DNA from: JAZKAR01 sp040389065
GTDB taxonomy: Bacteria > Pseudomonadota > Gammaproteobacteria > Burkholderiales > Casimicrobiaceae
Assembly (NCBI GenBank): GCA_040389065.1
Contig: JAZKAR010000025.1
Span: 45,367 to 109,366 of the forward strand
Direction: 5' to 3'
DNA: 64,000 bases
Made by a program: the position numbers and the translations under genes. Numbering within the stretch: position 1 is the first letter of the stretch; every line of letters starts with the position of its first letter. The notes beneath the pieces were generated by a model that was not told the origin of the DNA, ran no database searches, and saw only the letters and a list, made by a program, of their open reading frames with translations. Shown piece after piece: positions 9,301 to 17,633 of the stretch.

Positions 9301-10281
9301 TTACCGCCAATAAACTGTAGAAGTTTGATTTTTAATGACATGTAAACTCACATGCTCTAGAAAAACTCCAAACTCATCGGCTACACGATCAAGCCAATCT
9401 TCTTTTTGTGAAAAATTTTTGATCACGCCTTCTTTCACTACATCTTGCGCGACGCTTTGTACGGTACCTATGCCATCTGCAAGACCTAATTGAATACTTT
9501 GCTCTCCTGTCCACACTAACCCTGAAAACATATCAGGTGTCTCATGCAAACGCTTCCCACGCCCTTTTCTTACCGCATCGATAAATTGCTGGTGAATCTG
9601 ATTTAACATGACTTGTGCATGTTGCTTTTGTTTATCTGATATCGGAGCAAAAGGATCTAAAAAGCTTTTATTTTCGCCCGCAGTCATCGTGCGGCGCTCA
9701 ATGCCTAATTTATTGATAAGACCTTGAAATCCAAACCCACCCATGATCACGCCGATAGAACCAACCAAACTGGCTTTATCTACATAAATACGATCAGCTG
9801 CGGCAGCTACATAATAGCCTCCTGATGCACACATCTCGCTTACCACAGCAAATAATGGTTTTTCAGGATACTGGCGGCGTAAACGCTTAATTGCATCATA
9901 AATCTGTCCAGATTGCACAGGGCTTCCACCCGGAGTATTCAAAGAAAGAATAACCGCTTTGGTTCCTTTATCTCGAAATGCATTCGTTAAGCCTTCAACG
10001 ACTGTTTCTGCACTTGCGGTACCTTCAGACTCGATTACTCCCTTTAGATCAACTACAGCTGTATGAGTTTCAGCGCCAGCTAAGGCTGCGCCATCTTCAT
10101 TCATGTGTAAGCGATTACGAAACATAGCGGTTAATACGACTAAAAAGCACACTCCCCAAAACAAAGAGCGAAAAAAAGTATTCCAGCGTCGCGCTAATCG
10201 TTGCTCGCGCAAATTAGCTAATAAAAGCTTTTCTATTGTATTGCGTTCCCATTGTTCTCTAGGGTCTTGATTCATACACAT
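9301..10281 (-). CDS. sppA: Signal peptide peptidase SppA-type S49 protease
   Basis: Membrane-anchored serine protease that degrades released signal peptides. One membrane helix lies near 36-54 after a charged cytoplasmic N terminus. The S49 domain has NTPGGSPVQSG, the nucleophile in MCASGGYYVA (Ser153) and the general base in AGENKSFLDPF (Lys205). The 326 residues match the short 36K-type enzyme, not the double-domain E. coli protein. A second ATG two codons in has better spacing from an AAGGA site. It immediately precedes rsmH, replacing mraZ at the head of the division genes. Confidence 0.93.
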   Translation of the reverse strand: MCMNQDPREQWERNTIEKLLLANLREQRLARRWNTFFRSLFWGVCFLVVLTAMFRNRLHMNEDGAALAGAETHTAVVDLKGVIESEGTASAETVVEGLTNAFRDKGTKAVILSLNTPGGSPVQSGQIYDAIKRLRRQYPEKPLFAVVSEMCASGGYYVAAAADRIYVDKASLVGSIGVIMGGFGFQGLINKLGIERRTMTAGENKSFLDPFAPISDKQKQHAQVMLNQIHQQFIDAVRKGRGKRLHETPDMFSGLVWTGEQSIQLGLADGIGTVQSVAQDVVKEGVIKNFSQKEDWLDRVADEFGVFLEHVSLHVIKNQTSTVYWR

Positions 10282-10559
10282 GCATCCTTGAACTCAAATA
10301 ACTTAATAACCAAATAATATGGAATGCTTTGTTTGCATCGCTTATCTTAATCTTATATTTACCAACATAAGTGATAACAAACTCAGACTTTTGCAACATC
10401 ATTCTAGCGAGGTATCACGATGCAAACCGCACCAACTGTGTAGAGTATTTCGATAAAATACTATAACATGGCGCTAATTATAAGGCTGGCATGATCAACA
10501 ATTTAAAACAACACTTTTACCCTTGCTAACCCCCATTGCTTATAATACGCCTATACACC

Positions 10560-11408
10560 CTAGTGTTCTGAAAAATAAGCTAGTAATGTATCAAGCCCAC
10601 CATATCGAATACAATATGTAGCAACAGATTCCAATATAGGTTTTGCGTGGTAAGCCACCCCTACATCAGCCTCCGCAAACATTAAGCGATCATTCGAGCC
10701 ATCGCCAATCGCCACAATCGCTTTTGTTGCTTCCTCTGAAGGGTTTACTAAAGAAGCTTTTAAACGTAATAAATGCTGGGCTTTTGTTGCGCCATCGACT
10801 AAATCACCTTCAATACGTCCTGTTAATAACCCATTTTGAACTTCTAAGGTATTCGCATATGCAGCGTCTAAACCTAAACGCTCTTTAAGACGATCGGTAA
10901 AAAAACTGAATCCTCCTGACACTAATAAGGTACTTGCTCCCACAGCTTTAAAGCTTTCTAGCATTAACTCTGCGCCTGGTGAAAGCTTTAAACGCTGTTG
11001 ATATACTGCCTCAAGTGTAGAAACAGGCAATCCTGCTAATAAAGCAACTCGCTTAACTAGTGCTTCAGAAAAAGGAATTTTTCCTTGCATTGCTTCTTCT
11101 GTAATTTCTGCTACTTCAGGTTTTTTACCTACGAAATCAGCTATTTCATCTATACATTCAATGGTAATGAGTGTGGAATCCATATCCATTACCACTGCTG
11201 CTATCTGAGAGCGTTTATAAGACCCTGGTTGAATCACATCCACACTGTATTCAGATGCCCAGCGTGTTAAGTGTTCAGTATGTTCTGAATCAAGGAATGT
11301 ATCTTGAAAAAAAAGATGATCATGGAGCGCCACTAAGGGGGAAGGTACGCCAAATGGGCAGCTTTCTAAATGCGCTTTATGGGATGAAACCAGACGAAAA
11401 ACCGCCAT
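10560..11408 (-). CDS. serB: Phosphoserine phosphatase
   Basis: HAD-family phosphatase that completes serine synthesis from phosphoserine. Motif I is VVMDMDSTL (nucleophile Asp75, acid Asp77), motif II is LVSGGFSFF, and motif III is GDGSNDRLMFAEADVGVAYHAKP. The N-terminal 70 residues are a shortened version of the ACT-like region found in SerB. The 282 residues are close to the betaproteobacterial form. It stands alone, with 278 bases to sppA and 325 to flgB. Confidence 0.95.
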   Translation of the reverse strand: MAVFRLVSSHKAHLESCPFGVPSPLVALHDHLFFQDTFLDSEHTEHLTRWASEYSVDVIQPGSYKRSQIAAVVMDMDSTLITIECIDEIADFVGKKPEVAEITEEAMQGKIPFSEALVKRVALLAGLPVSTLEAVYQQRLKLSPGAELMLESFKAVGASTLLVSGGFSFFTDRLKERLGLDAAYANTLEVQNGLLTGRIEGDLVDGATKAQHLLRLKASLVNPSEEATKAIVAIGDGSNDRLMFAEADVGVAYHAKPILESVATYCIRYGGLDTLLAYFSEH

Positions 11409-11733
11409 AAATAAATATTCTCAAAAAAAATACCGAAGGTTGACTATTGAAATAAGAAAAGCTTGAGCTGATCTGGTAAGCAACTTAGCGCTTTAATCTT
11501 AACATTTGCACTATGTTTTATAAGACTCTTATTCTACCTTATAGCTGTTACTTATGGATGTTATCGATGACGACTATTGCTTGACGCAAACAACGCGTTA
11601 CAGTTTATTACATGTTTTAATTCATGAGAAGTTCATCGAAACAACAATCATTTTTACTATAATTAACTGTTGTTTTTGATTATAAAAGCACCTATGATCA
11701 CATGAAGCATTCACTAACGCTTTACAACTTACT
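11409..11733. other. Intergenic region downstream of flgB
   Basis: This 325-base AT-rich stretch lies between the serB start and the flgB stop. An imperfect eight-base inverted repeat AAACAACA (11639-11646) and TGTTGTTT (11668-11675) followed by T residues could end flgB transcription in one direction. No open frame or flagellar gene remnant could be read. Confidence 0.4.
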
Positions 11734-12174
11734 CTAACGCGTATCTTGTAAAAATCGTGTCCACCATAAAAATTTTTGTTGAAGTGTATTGCTTACACTC
11801 ATGTAATGCATTGCATTTTCTGTTGCTCGGCTCTTTTCTGACTCTAACTCTACAGTATTACCATCTATACTTGTCTGATAAGGAACACGGTACATTAACC
11901 CGCTTTCTCCGCCTTCCATTTGCGTACTATCTATATGTCCAGGCTGCGTGACACTTATACCTGAAGTTGCCATTTCCGATGTCATTCCGGCCGTGCTTGT
12001 CGTTTGAATTTTGCCCATTTCCTCACTTAATCTGGAAGCAAAATCGATATCTCTTGCTTTGTATCCTGGCGTATTTTCATTGGCAATATTGGCAGAAATA
12101 ACCTCTTGGCGTTTAGCCCTAAAATGCAGTGCTTTTTCTTCAAAAGCAAAGGCTTGCTGTAGCTTTTCTAACAT
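11734..12174 (-). CDS. flgB: Flagellar basal-body rod protein FlgB, isolated
   Basis: Proximal rod subunit of the flagellar basal body, exported by the flagellar type III apparatus. The N terminus carries the rod signature RAKRQEVISANIANENTPGYKARDIDF, and the C-terminal half has the DGNTVELESEKSRATENAMHY segment typical of FlgB. Length (146) is normal, but the last residues (FLWWTRFLQDTR) are less hydrophilic than usual. flgB normally leads a flgBCDEFGHIJ operon; here no flagellar gene lies on either side, so it is either relocated or a relic. Confidence 0.9.
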   Translation of the reverse strand: MLEKLQQAFAFEEKALHFRAKRQEVISANIANENTPGYKARDIDFASRLSEEMGKIQTTSTAGMTSEMATSGISVTQPGHIDSTQMEGGESGLMYRVPYQTSIDGNTVELESEKSRATENAMHYMSVSNTLQQKFLWWTRFLQDTR

Positions 12175-12209
12175 ACACGTTATCCTTTTATACTTTTAAA
12201 AGGTAATTC

Positions 12210-12893
12210 TTAGAAGAGAATGCACACAGACCCTGCAAGAGCATCTGAGCTACCTGTCATGTAATTATTTCCACCACGCATGACACCTGCACCTGCAATA
12301 CTATCGTCGTAAGAGCTTTCCATATCACGTGCTACCTCAGCGGTTAATCCTAAGTAACAGATGCTTGTCGGTGTATTCCAATCTTTAATCATGGCACTAC
12401 CTTTAGAAATGATTAATCCGCCGCCAAACGCATGCGCTGGACTAACTGTATCGCGCCCAGAAATAATACCTGCCAAACGTAAATGATATAAAGCCTGGCA
12501 AGATTCGTTTTGCGTCATTCCAGCTGTGCAGGCTCCCCCTGCTCCTAATTTATCGCCATCATCTATCAAGCCATTTCCATTCCCGTTGGTGATAGGAGGC
12601 AAGCCAGCCCCTACGGGTACTGCAAAACGGCTTGATGCTTGCAAATCATCTCCAGGTAAAAAATGATAACGCTCTTGGTAAGCAGTAACTGCCGCTACTA
12701 ATTCTTTATATTGATTATATAAAGTTCTTATTTTGGTATTACGAATTAAAGCTTGCCCGCGCAGAATTCCCCCTACTAACAAGCTAATAATTGTTAACAC
12801 TAACGCGATTTCAATTAGCGTAAACCCACGCCCGCTAGAGTTTGTTCTGGCGTCATTTGCTCTAAAAAAGCGTAAGCGATTAGGCTGCGTCAT
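12210..12893 (-). CDS. Type IV prepilin/pseudopilin-like protein
   Basis: Carries a class III prepilin leader ending in RGFTLIEIALVLTIISLLVGG, cut after the glycine at about residue 23 by PilD and leaving an N-methylated Phe. The C-terminal domain is small and rich in Gly, Asn and Asp, with a GNGNGLIDDGD segment that looks like a calcium-binding loop and several Cys pairs. The long leader (23 residues) fits a minor or type IV-like pilin. It shares strand with flgB, but other pilus genes are absent here, so its partners are unknown. Confidence 0.8.
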   Translation of the reverse strand: MTQPNRLRFFRANDARTNSSGRGFTLIEIALVLTIISLLVGGILRGQALIRNTKIRTLYNQYKELVAAVTAYQERYHFLPGDDLQASSRFAVPVGAGLPPITNGNGNGLIDDGDKLGAGGACTAGMTQNESCQALYHLRLAGIISGRDTVSPAHAFGGGLIISKGSAMIKDWNTPTSICYLGLTAEVARDMESSYDDSIAGAGVMRGGNNYMTGSSDALAGSVCILF

Positions 12894-13147
12894 ATTTTTA
12901 CCCCTAGGGTTTGTTTTATCCCATACTATCGGCTAATTTTCATAAAGGATTTTATTTTTTTTACTTCTTTTTGCTTCTGATAGGAAATTTATAATCAATA
13001 TCTTAAGTTTATGACGCTATCCCACTTGTTTTTCAAATGACAATTTTCAAATAGGGGGTGTATTCGCCCAGCGGGATGAAAAATAATTTAGCAGTTTTAG
13101 GATGTTAGTTATATCGATCGCGCTAGCGATTAATCAAACGGAGTTTT

Positions 13148-13867
13148 TCACTTTGGCTTATTTTTAGAGTTTTTTAATTCTTCTAAACGTTCATTCAAAA
13201 AACTCAACTCACTATCTTCTTGAACAATACCTGCTTTTAGCAAGCTTCCTATCCATACTTCTGCTGCTTGATAATCATGCTGCTCTTCACAAATCCATAC
13301 CCCTAATGATTGCGCCCAGGAAGGCACTCCTTTTTGATTTTGTAAATAGCTGGCATACCTTCGGGCAGTTGGCAAATCATGCCAACGATGACGAGCAATC
13401 CAGATAGCTTCAACAATCCAACGCCAGTGAAGCATTATAGTGTTTGATGCATGCTGAACCGCCCACTCTACACTTTTGCGTTGCTCGACTTGTGTTCCCC
13501 ACTCTCCTAGTAACTCAATAGCAACAAAAAGAGGATAAGAACTTTCTGGCATCCAAGCCGCAATTTGACTTAATTGAGTCACAGCAAAATCTGCATCAGC
13601 AGCCTGCCATTCAGGAGCCTTTAGCAAATGGCCTTGCCATCTTCCCTGGCTTTGCATATGAATTAAACGTAAATAGCCGAACAATTGTAATTCTCGAGAA
13701 GCAGGTCGTTCTTTATTAACATTTAGCCCAGATGGAAATTTTAAACTATGAGTAGAAGGCGCATTATAAAAAGGATACGTTAGTGCTGCCATTGCAGCAC
13801 AAAGTAAACACAAACTTAAGGCAGATAATATACATCGAGTTATTCGATTATATTGAACTGTCTTCAT
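13148..13867 (-). CDS. Unrecognised protein with N-terminal signal anchor
   Basis: I do not recognise this 239-residue protein. From the chosen ATG it begins MKTVQYNRITRC, then has one hydrophobic segment (about 12-33) and a mostly helical, tryptophan-rich domain (repeated EWAVQHASN, WRWIVEAIW, SWAQSLGVW) that resembles helical-repeat (TPR-like) folds. The longer frame from 13933 would overlap the upstream gene by 50 bases. It lies 16 bases downstream of a polytopic membrane protein, so the two probably form a unit, and the soluble domain should face the periplasm. Confidence 0.7.
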   Translation of the reverse strand: MKTVQYNRITRCILSALSLCLLCAAMAALTYPFYNAPSTHSLKFPSGLNVNKERPASRELQLFGYLRLIHMQSQGRWQGHLLKAPEWQAADADFAVTQLSQIAAWMPESSYPLFVAIELLGEWGTQVEQRKSVEWAVQHASNTIMLHWRWIVEAIWIARHRWHDLPTARRYASYLQNQKGVPSWAQSLGVWICEEQHDYQAAEVWIGSLLKAGIVQEDSELSFLNERLEELKNSKNKPK

Positions 13868-13883
13868 TATTGATTCAAGTAGG

Positions 13884-14705
13884 TTATTCCAAGGCATAAC
13901 GTACCGGATGGGTAGCATGCCGCCATAAAGCATACCCTAAAATGAGTACGATATACCCCACCATCCGATATAAAGCACTTACATCAGGAACGACATCCAT
14001 CACAAAGAAAGGAGGCAAGATAGATATAAAAGCAACTAACCCTGCACTTAGGTGTTCTTGAAAAAAATTACCCAATGAAAGAGAAGAGGAAGTAGTTGGA
14101 AGAGGAAGCATTAGACCAGCATGCATAATATTCGTTAATACAGGCGCTAAGCGTCCTGCTGTATAAAAAATCAGAGTCGCAGTACACGCTAGAGAAGGCT
14201 GCCAATAACTGTAAACACATTGCGTCATTCCCCACATTAGCACTAACTCAATGATTCGCAGCAACCCCCAGTTCAGCCAACTATGAGGTGATGCAGATGA
14301 CCATAAGAGCCCTAGGAAAACACAGATAAACAGCAATACACCATGAAGAATAAGCGCCGCTAACCATTGGCCTAGTAGACGCAAAGTGTGGGGATACTCA
14401 AACGCCTGACACCATCGCCATCGATCTAAACCAGCATGAAGCTCAATATCTTGATGTATCCAAATTAAAACACCCATAGCACTTGCAACACGCCAAAGCG
14501 ACATGCACCATGCATCAAAAATTGGCTCTCGCTCAATAAACGCCAACGCCTGAATAAAAAAACCTGAGATGGGTATTATTATGATTAAAATTAGCCCCAA
14601 CCAAAAACATTTACTGCGTTTTGCCTGGCAAAAGGTATATAGCCCCCAATGATATATCGCTGTGAGGGTTTTCTTTAAGGGGGATAAACCTACAGTTGCA
14701 GTCAT
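13884..14705 (-). CDS. Polytopic inner-membrane protein, unknown; ABC-2 permease-like
   Basis: The 273 residues contain about six hydrophobic helices (near 36-56, 75-90, 110-130, 145-165, 215-235 and 245-262). The helix spacing and the large loop after the second helix resemble ABC-2 type permeases, but no ATPase gene is adjacent and no diagnostic motif is visible. It is coupled to the next minus-strand gene by a 16-base gap. A TTAGAAG-family repeat separates it from mltA upstream. Confidence 0.65.
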   Translation of the reverse strand: MTATVGLSPLKKTLTAIYHWGLYTFCQAKRSKCFWLGLILIIIIPISGFFIQALAFIEREPIFDAWCMSLWRVASAMGVLIWIHQDIELHAGLDRWRWCQAFEYPHTLRLLGQWLAALILHGVLLFICVFLGLLWSSASPHSWLNWGLLRIIELVLMWGMTQCVYSYWQPSLACTATLIFYTAGRLAPVLTNIMHAGLMLPLPTTSSSLSLGNFFQEHLSAGLVAFISILPPFFVMDVVPDVSALYRMVGYIVLILGYALWRHATHPVRYALE

Positions 14706-14736
14706 TATTATTCTAATATTTATTTTTAATCATAGT

Positions 14737-14871
14737 TTCAGAAGTGTCGCAGTTGAGGTCACTCAAAGCGTAATCATGTAGGCAGTAAAAGAAGTGCGAG
14801 AAATACAAGGAATGCAAAGAATAAGGCAAGTTACCAACACGCCGAAAGAACTCAACCATGTAACTTCTAAG
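14737..14871 (+). repeat. TTAGAAG-family palindromic element, copy 1 (diverged)
   Basis: Begins TTCAGAAGTGTCGCAGTTG and ends CAACCATGTAACTTCTAAG, an imperfect inverted pair. The core keeps AAGGCAAGTTACCAACACGCCG in the plus orientation. It ends three bases before the mltA stop codon and may act as its transcript end. Confidence 0.75.
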
Positions 14872-14873
14872 TT

Positions 14874-16094
14874 TTATAATCGAGGCCATAAAACCCATAA
14901 ACTTAACGGTTGCTTAGAACGCCCCGCTAGTTCCCCTGCATGTTCTCCACTACCCCAGAAAAAGTCTGCGCGCTGCACGCCTTGTATAGCAGAGCCAACA
15001 TCTTGAGCTACCACCAAACGCTGTAAAGCCTGCTTTTCAGGCGTTTTAGAGGCCAAATAAACCATTGAGCCTAGCGGTACAAAATTGGGATCTACCGCAA
15101 TACTTCTCATTGGCGTCAACGGAATTCCTAAGCTTCCGAGGGGGCCTGAATCTGCAGGCAGATGTGAAAGCTCTCTAAAAAATATATAGCTCGGGTTAGC
15201 TGCCATTACTGACACGTACTTATCGGGGTTTTTCTCTAGCCACGTTCTGATAGAAGACATCGAAGCCTGATTAGCAGGAAGCCAGCCTTGCTCTATCATA
15301 AACTTTCCAATAGATTTATAAGGGTAGCCGTTTGCATCAGCATAACCCAAACGAATTTCGCCGCCTTCATTCAAGTGAATACGAACAGAACCTTGAACCT
15401 GTGCGACAAAGACCTCTATAGGGTTTTCTAAATAAACAATTTCTTTTCCCATTAAACTATTACGTGCACGCCCTAATTCTATATCTTCGCGTGTCCAATA
15501 AGGTAGCAATCGCCCTGAGGCATCACGGCGCATGCGTGAACCAGGCGTTTTTGCTTGAGGCTTTACGCGAACAAGATCACTTGGCGTTGCAAATAATGGA
15601 TAACGAAAGCGAGCATTTTTTTGCCGTGAGCCTTCAAAAAAAGGTTCATAGTAGCCGGTCATTAAGCCTGTGGCGCTACCCATTGAATCATGTTGGTATG
15701 GCGTAAACCGCTCTTCAATGAAACGTCGCACAACGACTGGATGCAAAGCAATACCTTGACCATCATCACATATTTTCTTCCATGAAGGCTGACGTTGAAG
15801 TGACGGGCACCCTCGCGTGAACGCTTGCCATGCTTCTTCTACTGCATCATCACTCCAGCCAGGCAAATTTGACCATGAAACTGGAGTCCATCCATCAGGC
15901 AGTTTATTTACCGTAAATTTAGCTGGTTCTTGAATTGAATAGATTGAAGGCCCAGGTGACCCCGTTTTTACTGCACGCTCTGGAATAATTATATTATCAA
16001 TACTGCTGCATCCCTGCAAAACTAAGGCTACAATCGCACCATATGTTACTAAGGATAACTTTTTAAATGATCTGGATACTGATTGAAGCCGCAC
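14874..16094 (-). CDS. mltA: Membrane-bound lytic murein transglycosylase A
   Basis: Outer-membrane lipoprotein that cleaves peptidoglycan glycan strands to 1,6-anhydro-muropeptides. A lipobox LVLQGC sits at residues 24-29. The MltA domain shows MTGYYEPFFEGS and NPIEVFVAQVQGSVRI, and the C-terminal 3D domain contains the Asp-bearing VVAQDVGSAIQGVQRADFFWG. The start is a GTG eight bases after GGAGAG. Length (406) fits the family. apaG lies upstream on the same strand, a pairing known in betaproteobacteria. Confidence 0.95.
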   Translation of the reverse strand: MRLQSVSRSFKKLSLVTYGAIVALVLQGCSSIDNIIIPERAVKTGSPGPSIYSIQEPAKFTVNKLPDGWTPVSWSNLPGWSDDAVEEAWQAFTRGCPSLQRQPSWKKICDDGQGIALHPVVVRRFIEERFTPYQHDSMGSATGLMTGYYEPFFEGSRQKNARFRYPLFATPSDLVRVKPQAKTPGSRMRRDASGRLLPYWTREDIELGRARNSLMGKEIVYLENPIEVFVAQVQGSVRIHLNEGGEIRLGYADANGYPYKSIGKFMIEQGWLPANQASMSSIRTWLEKNPDKYVSVMAANPSYIFFRELSHLPADSGPLGSLGIPLTPMRSIAVDPNFVPLGSMVYLASKTPEKQALQRLVVAQDVGSAIQGVQRADFFWGSGEHAGELAGRSKQPLSLWVLWPRL

Positions 16095-16234
16095 TGGCTA
16101 CTCTCCTGTTTGCTGGGCTTGTTTACTGGTCTGTTCGTGATACTAAAACAAAGGCAACGCCTAATGAATCACCCGAGGAATTGATAACACAAAACGAGGA
16201 ATCACCACATCAAACGCCTCGCCATCCTCACTAA
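16067..16234 (+). CDS. Possible small membrane protein antisense to the mltA-apaG junction
   Basis: A 55-codon frame begins MIWILIEAALATLLFAG, giving one strong membrane helix, then a charged tail rich in Lys, Glu, Thr and Pro. AAGGA lies 11 bases before the ATG, a little far. The helix and first charged residues come from the 66-base mltA-apaG gap, while the ends overlap both genes on the opposite strand, which weakens the case. It is either a genuine head-on small gene or a fortunate open frame. Confidence 0.35.
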   Translation: MIWILIEAALATLLFAGLVYWSVRDTKTKATPNESPEELITQNEESPHQTPRHPH

Positions 16235-16532
16235 TGAAATGGTAATGGCCCTCCATGGTACCAACAGGGGCTGAAATAACGCTGCTACTTGTATATTCAA
16301 AGGTTTCGCCAGGTTCTAATACAGGCTTTTGACCTACTACGCCTTCCCCTTTTACTTCTTTAATTCCATTTTCCACATCGAGAATACGCCAGTAACGGCT
16401 AATCAACTGCGCAGATAACGTGCCTTTATTCGTTATCTTAATCGTATAAGCAAAAGCAAAACGACCATTATCTGGCAGAGACTCTGACTCCATGTAGTAG
16501 CTCTCTGGCTCAATCACGATTTCAGGTTTCAT
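16161..16532 (-). CDS. apaG: ApaG domain protein (Co2+/Mg2+ efflux-associated)
   Basis: Single-domain beta-sandwich protein of 123 residues. Family hallmarks are FAYTIKITNKG, AQLISRYWRI, GVVGQKPVLEPGETFEYTS, GTMEGHYHF and the C-terminal PRVIH. In enterics it is encoded with apaH, and its biochemical role is still unclear despite links to magnesium and cobalt resistance. The start ATG is picked from a GGAGG site six bases upstream; an in-frame GTG overlaps that site and is unlikely. Confidence 0.95.
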   Translation of the reverse strand: MKPEIVIEPESYYMESESLPDNGRFAFAYTIKITNKGTLSAQLISRYWRILDVENGIKEVKGEGVVGQKPVLEPGETFEYTSSSVISAPVGTMEGHYHFISEDGEAFDVVIPRFVLSIPRVIH

Positions 16533-16940
16533 CCTAGCCCTCCGCACAAAAACGGTTAAAAAACACCTTGAAGAACCTGCTTCTTATTTTACTGCACAGG
16601 CTCTAAATATCTTTTTATAGTTCATCACTATACATTTCGCTGACCTATTGCGCCATGAGCGGCCTAAAGAATATCAGGCATCACCCTATCAGGCAATATA
16701 CTCACGAAACGTGAATCTTCATGCTACAAATTTTTTACATACTATTTCAATAGCTTCTTTGCTAGATACAACTTAAAAATGCTTTAAGTTCACATCTTAT
16801 TTCTCTATCGGACAATTCTGATCGCTACGATATAGGATATTTAGGATTACTGATCAAAATATATAGGTAGACCCACATAAATTCCACAACCTAGGCGTAA
16901 GCTGTCTGACATACTCTGCTACCAACGCTAAAATGACTTA
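16533..16940. other. Intergenic region upstream of apaG
   Basis: About 400 AT-rich bases between two minus-strand genes. It should contain the apaG promoter, but no convincing -35/-10 pair, repeat or small gene was seen. Confidence 0.4.
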
Positions 16941-17633
16941 TCATTCTCGCAATAATTTAGCACCGCCACTCGATGAAATACTCACTACCGAAGGCTTACC
17001 GCTATAGCCTAACTGCCAATTGCCTAGCAAACTACCCCATAAACGCTCGCGTACCTTTACCTTAGCCTCACCTTCACCTATGGCATTCCATTCTAATAGC
17101 CTCACATTGAGGTCAGGTGATTGCCACTTTACACTACCCACTATCGTTACTCGCATAATATCTACTTCGCCTGATAACTCAAACGGATTCGCTGCACCCA
17201 CTACACTAATATCTAGATATTTTAACTTTAATGCTTGGCCCAGTATTCGGTGACCTCCCCCTAAAAATGCCCACCGCCCGCTCCAGTCTTCAGGTATATT
17301 TACAGTTACCGCCAAAGGAGACGCTGAATTGACTTTCACCTTACTTTCTTCATCAACCACATCAAGCGTTAATACTCCATTAGGAAGTACATGCCAACTG
17401 GCTAAACGACCTGGCGTACTTTTAACATCTACCTTTACAACAGACTCAGCAGACTTTTCTGAAGAGTTTTTTATTGTTAGTGCAACTGCTTGAGGCCCCA
17501 GCGCTATACTTTTTATATCAGCAAACTGTTGTTCTGCTGCATATAGTACAGTTGGCACATACACCATTGCCCCAGCTATCGTTATAATCACCTGATTCAA
17601 GCGTTTATAGCGTAAGCCTAGAAAGACTATCAT
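16941..17633 (-). CDS. Unrecognised exported protein
   Basis: I do not recognise the family. The preferred ATG follows AAGGAAAGG by about ten bases and gives 230 residues with a signal peptide ending about ...VPTVLYA-AEQQ. The mature part is rich in Val, Ser and Lys with alternating hydrophobic residues, suggesting a mostly beta-strand periplasmic or outer-membrane protein, with no Cys and no known motif. Its ATG and that of the divergent carboxypeptidase share the CATG at 17631-17634, so each 5' untranslated region overlaps the other gene. Confidence 0.7.
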   Translation of the reverse strand: MIVFLGLRYKRLNQVIITIAGAMVYVPTVLYAAEQQFADIKSIALGPQAVALTIKNSSEKSAESVVKVDVKSTPGRLASWHVLPNGVLTLDVVDEESKVKVNSASPLAVTVNIPEDWSGRWAFLGGGHRILGQALKLKYLDISVVGAANPFELSGEVDIMRVTIVGSVKWQSPDLNVRLLEWNAIGEGEAKVKVRERLWGSLLGNWQLGYSGKPSVVSISSSGGAKLLRE

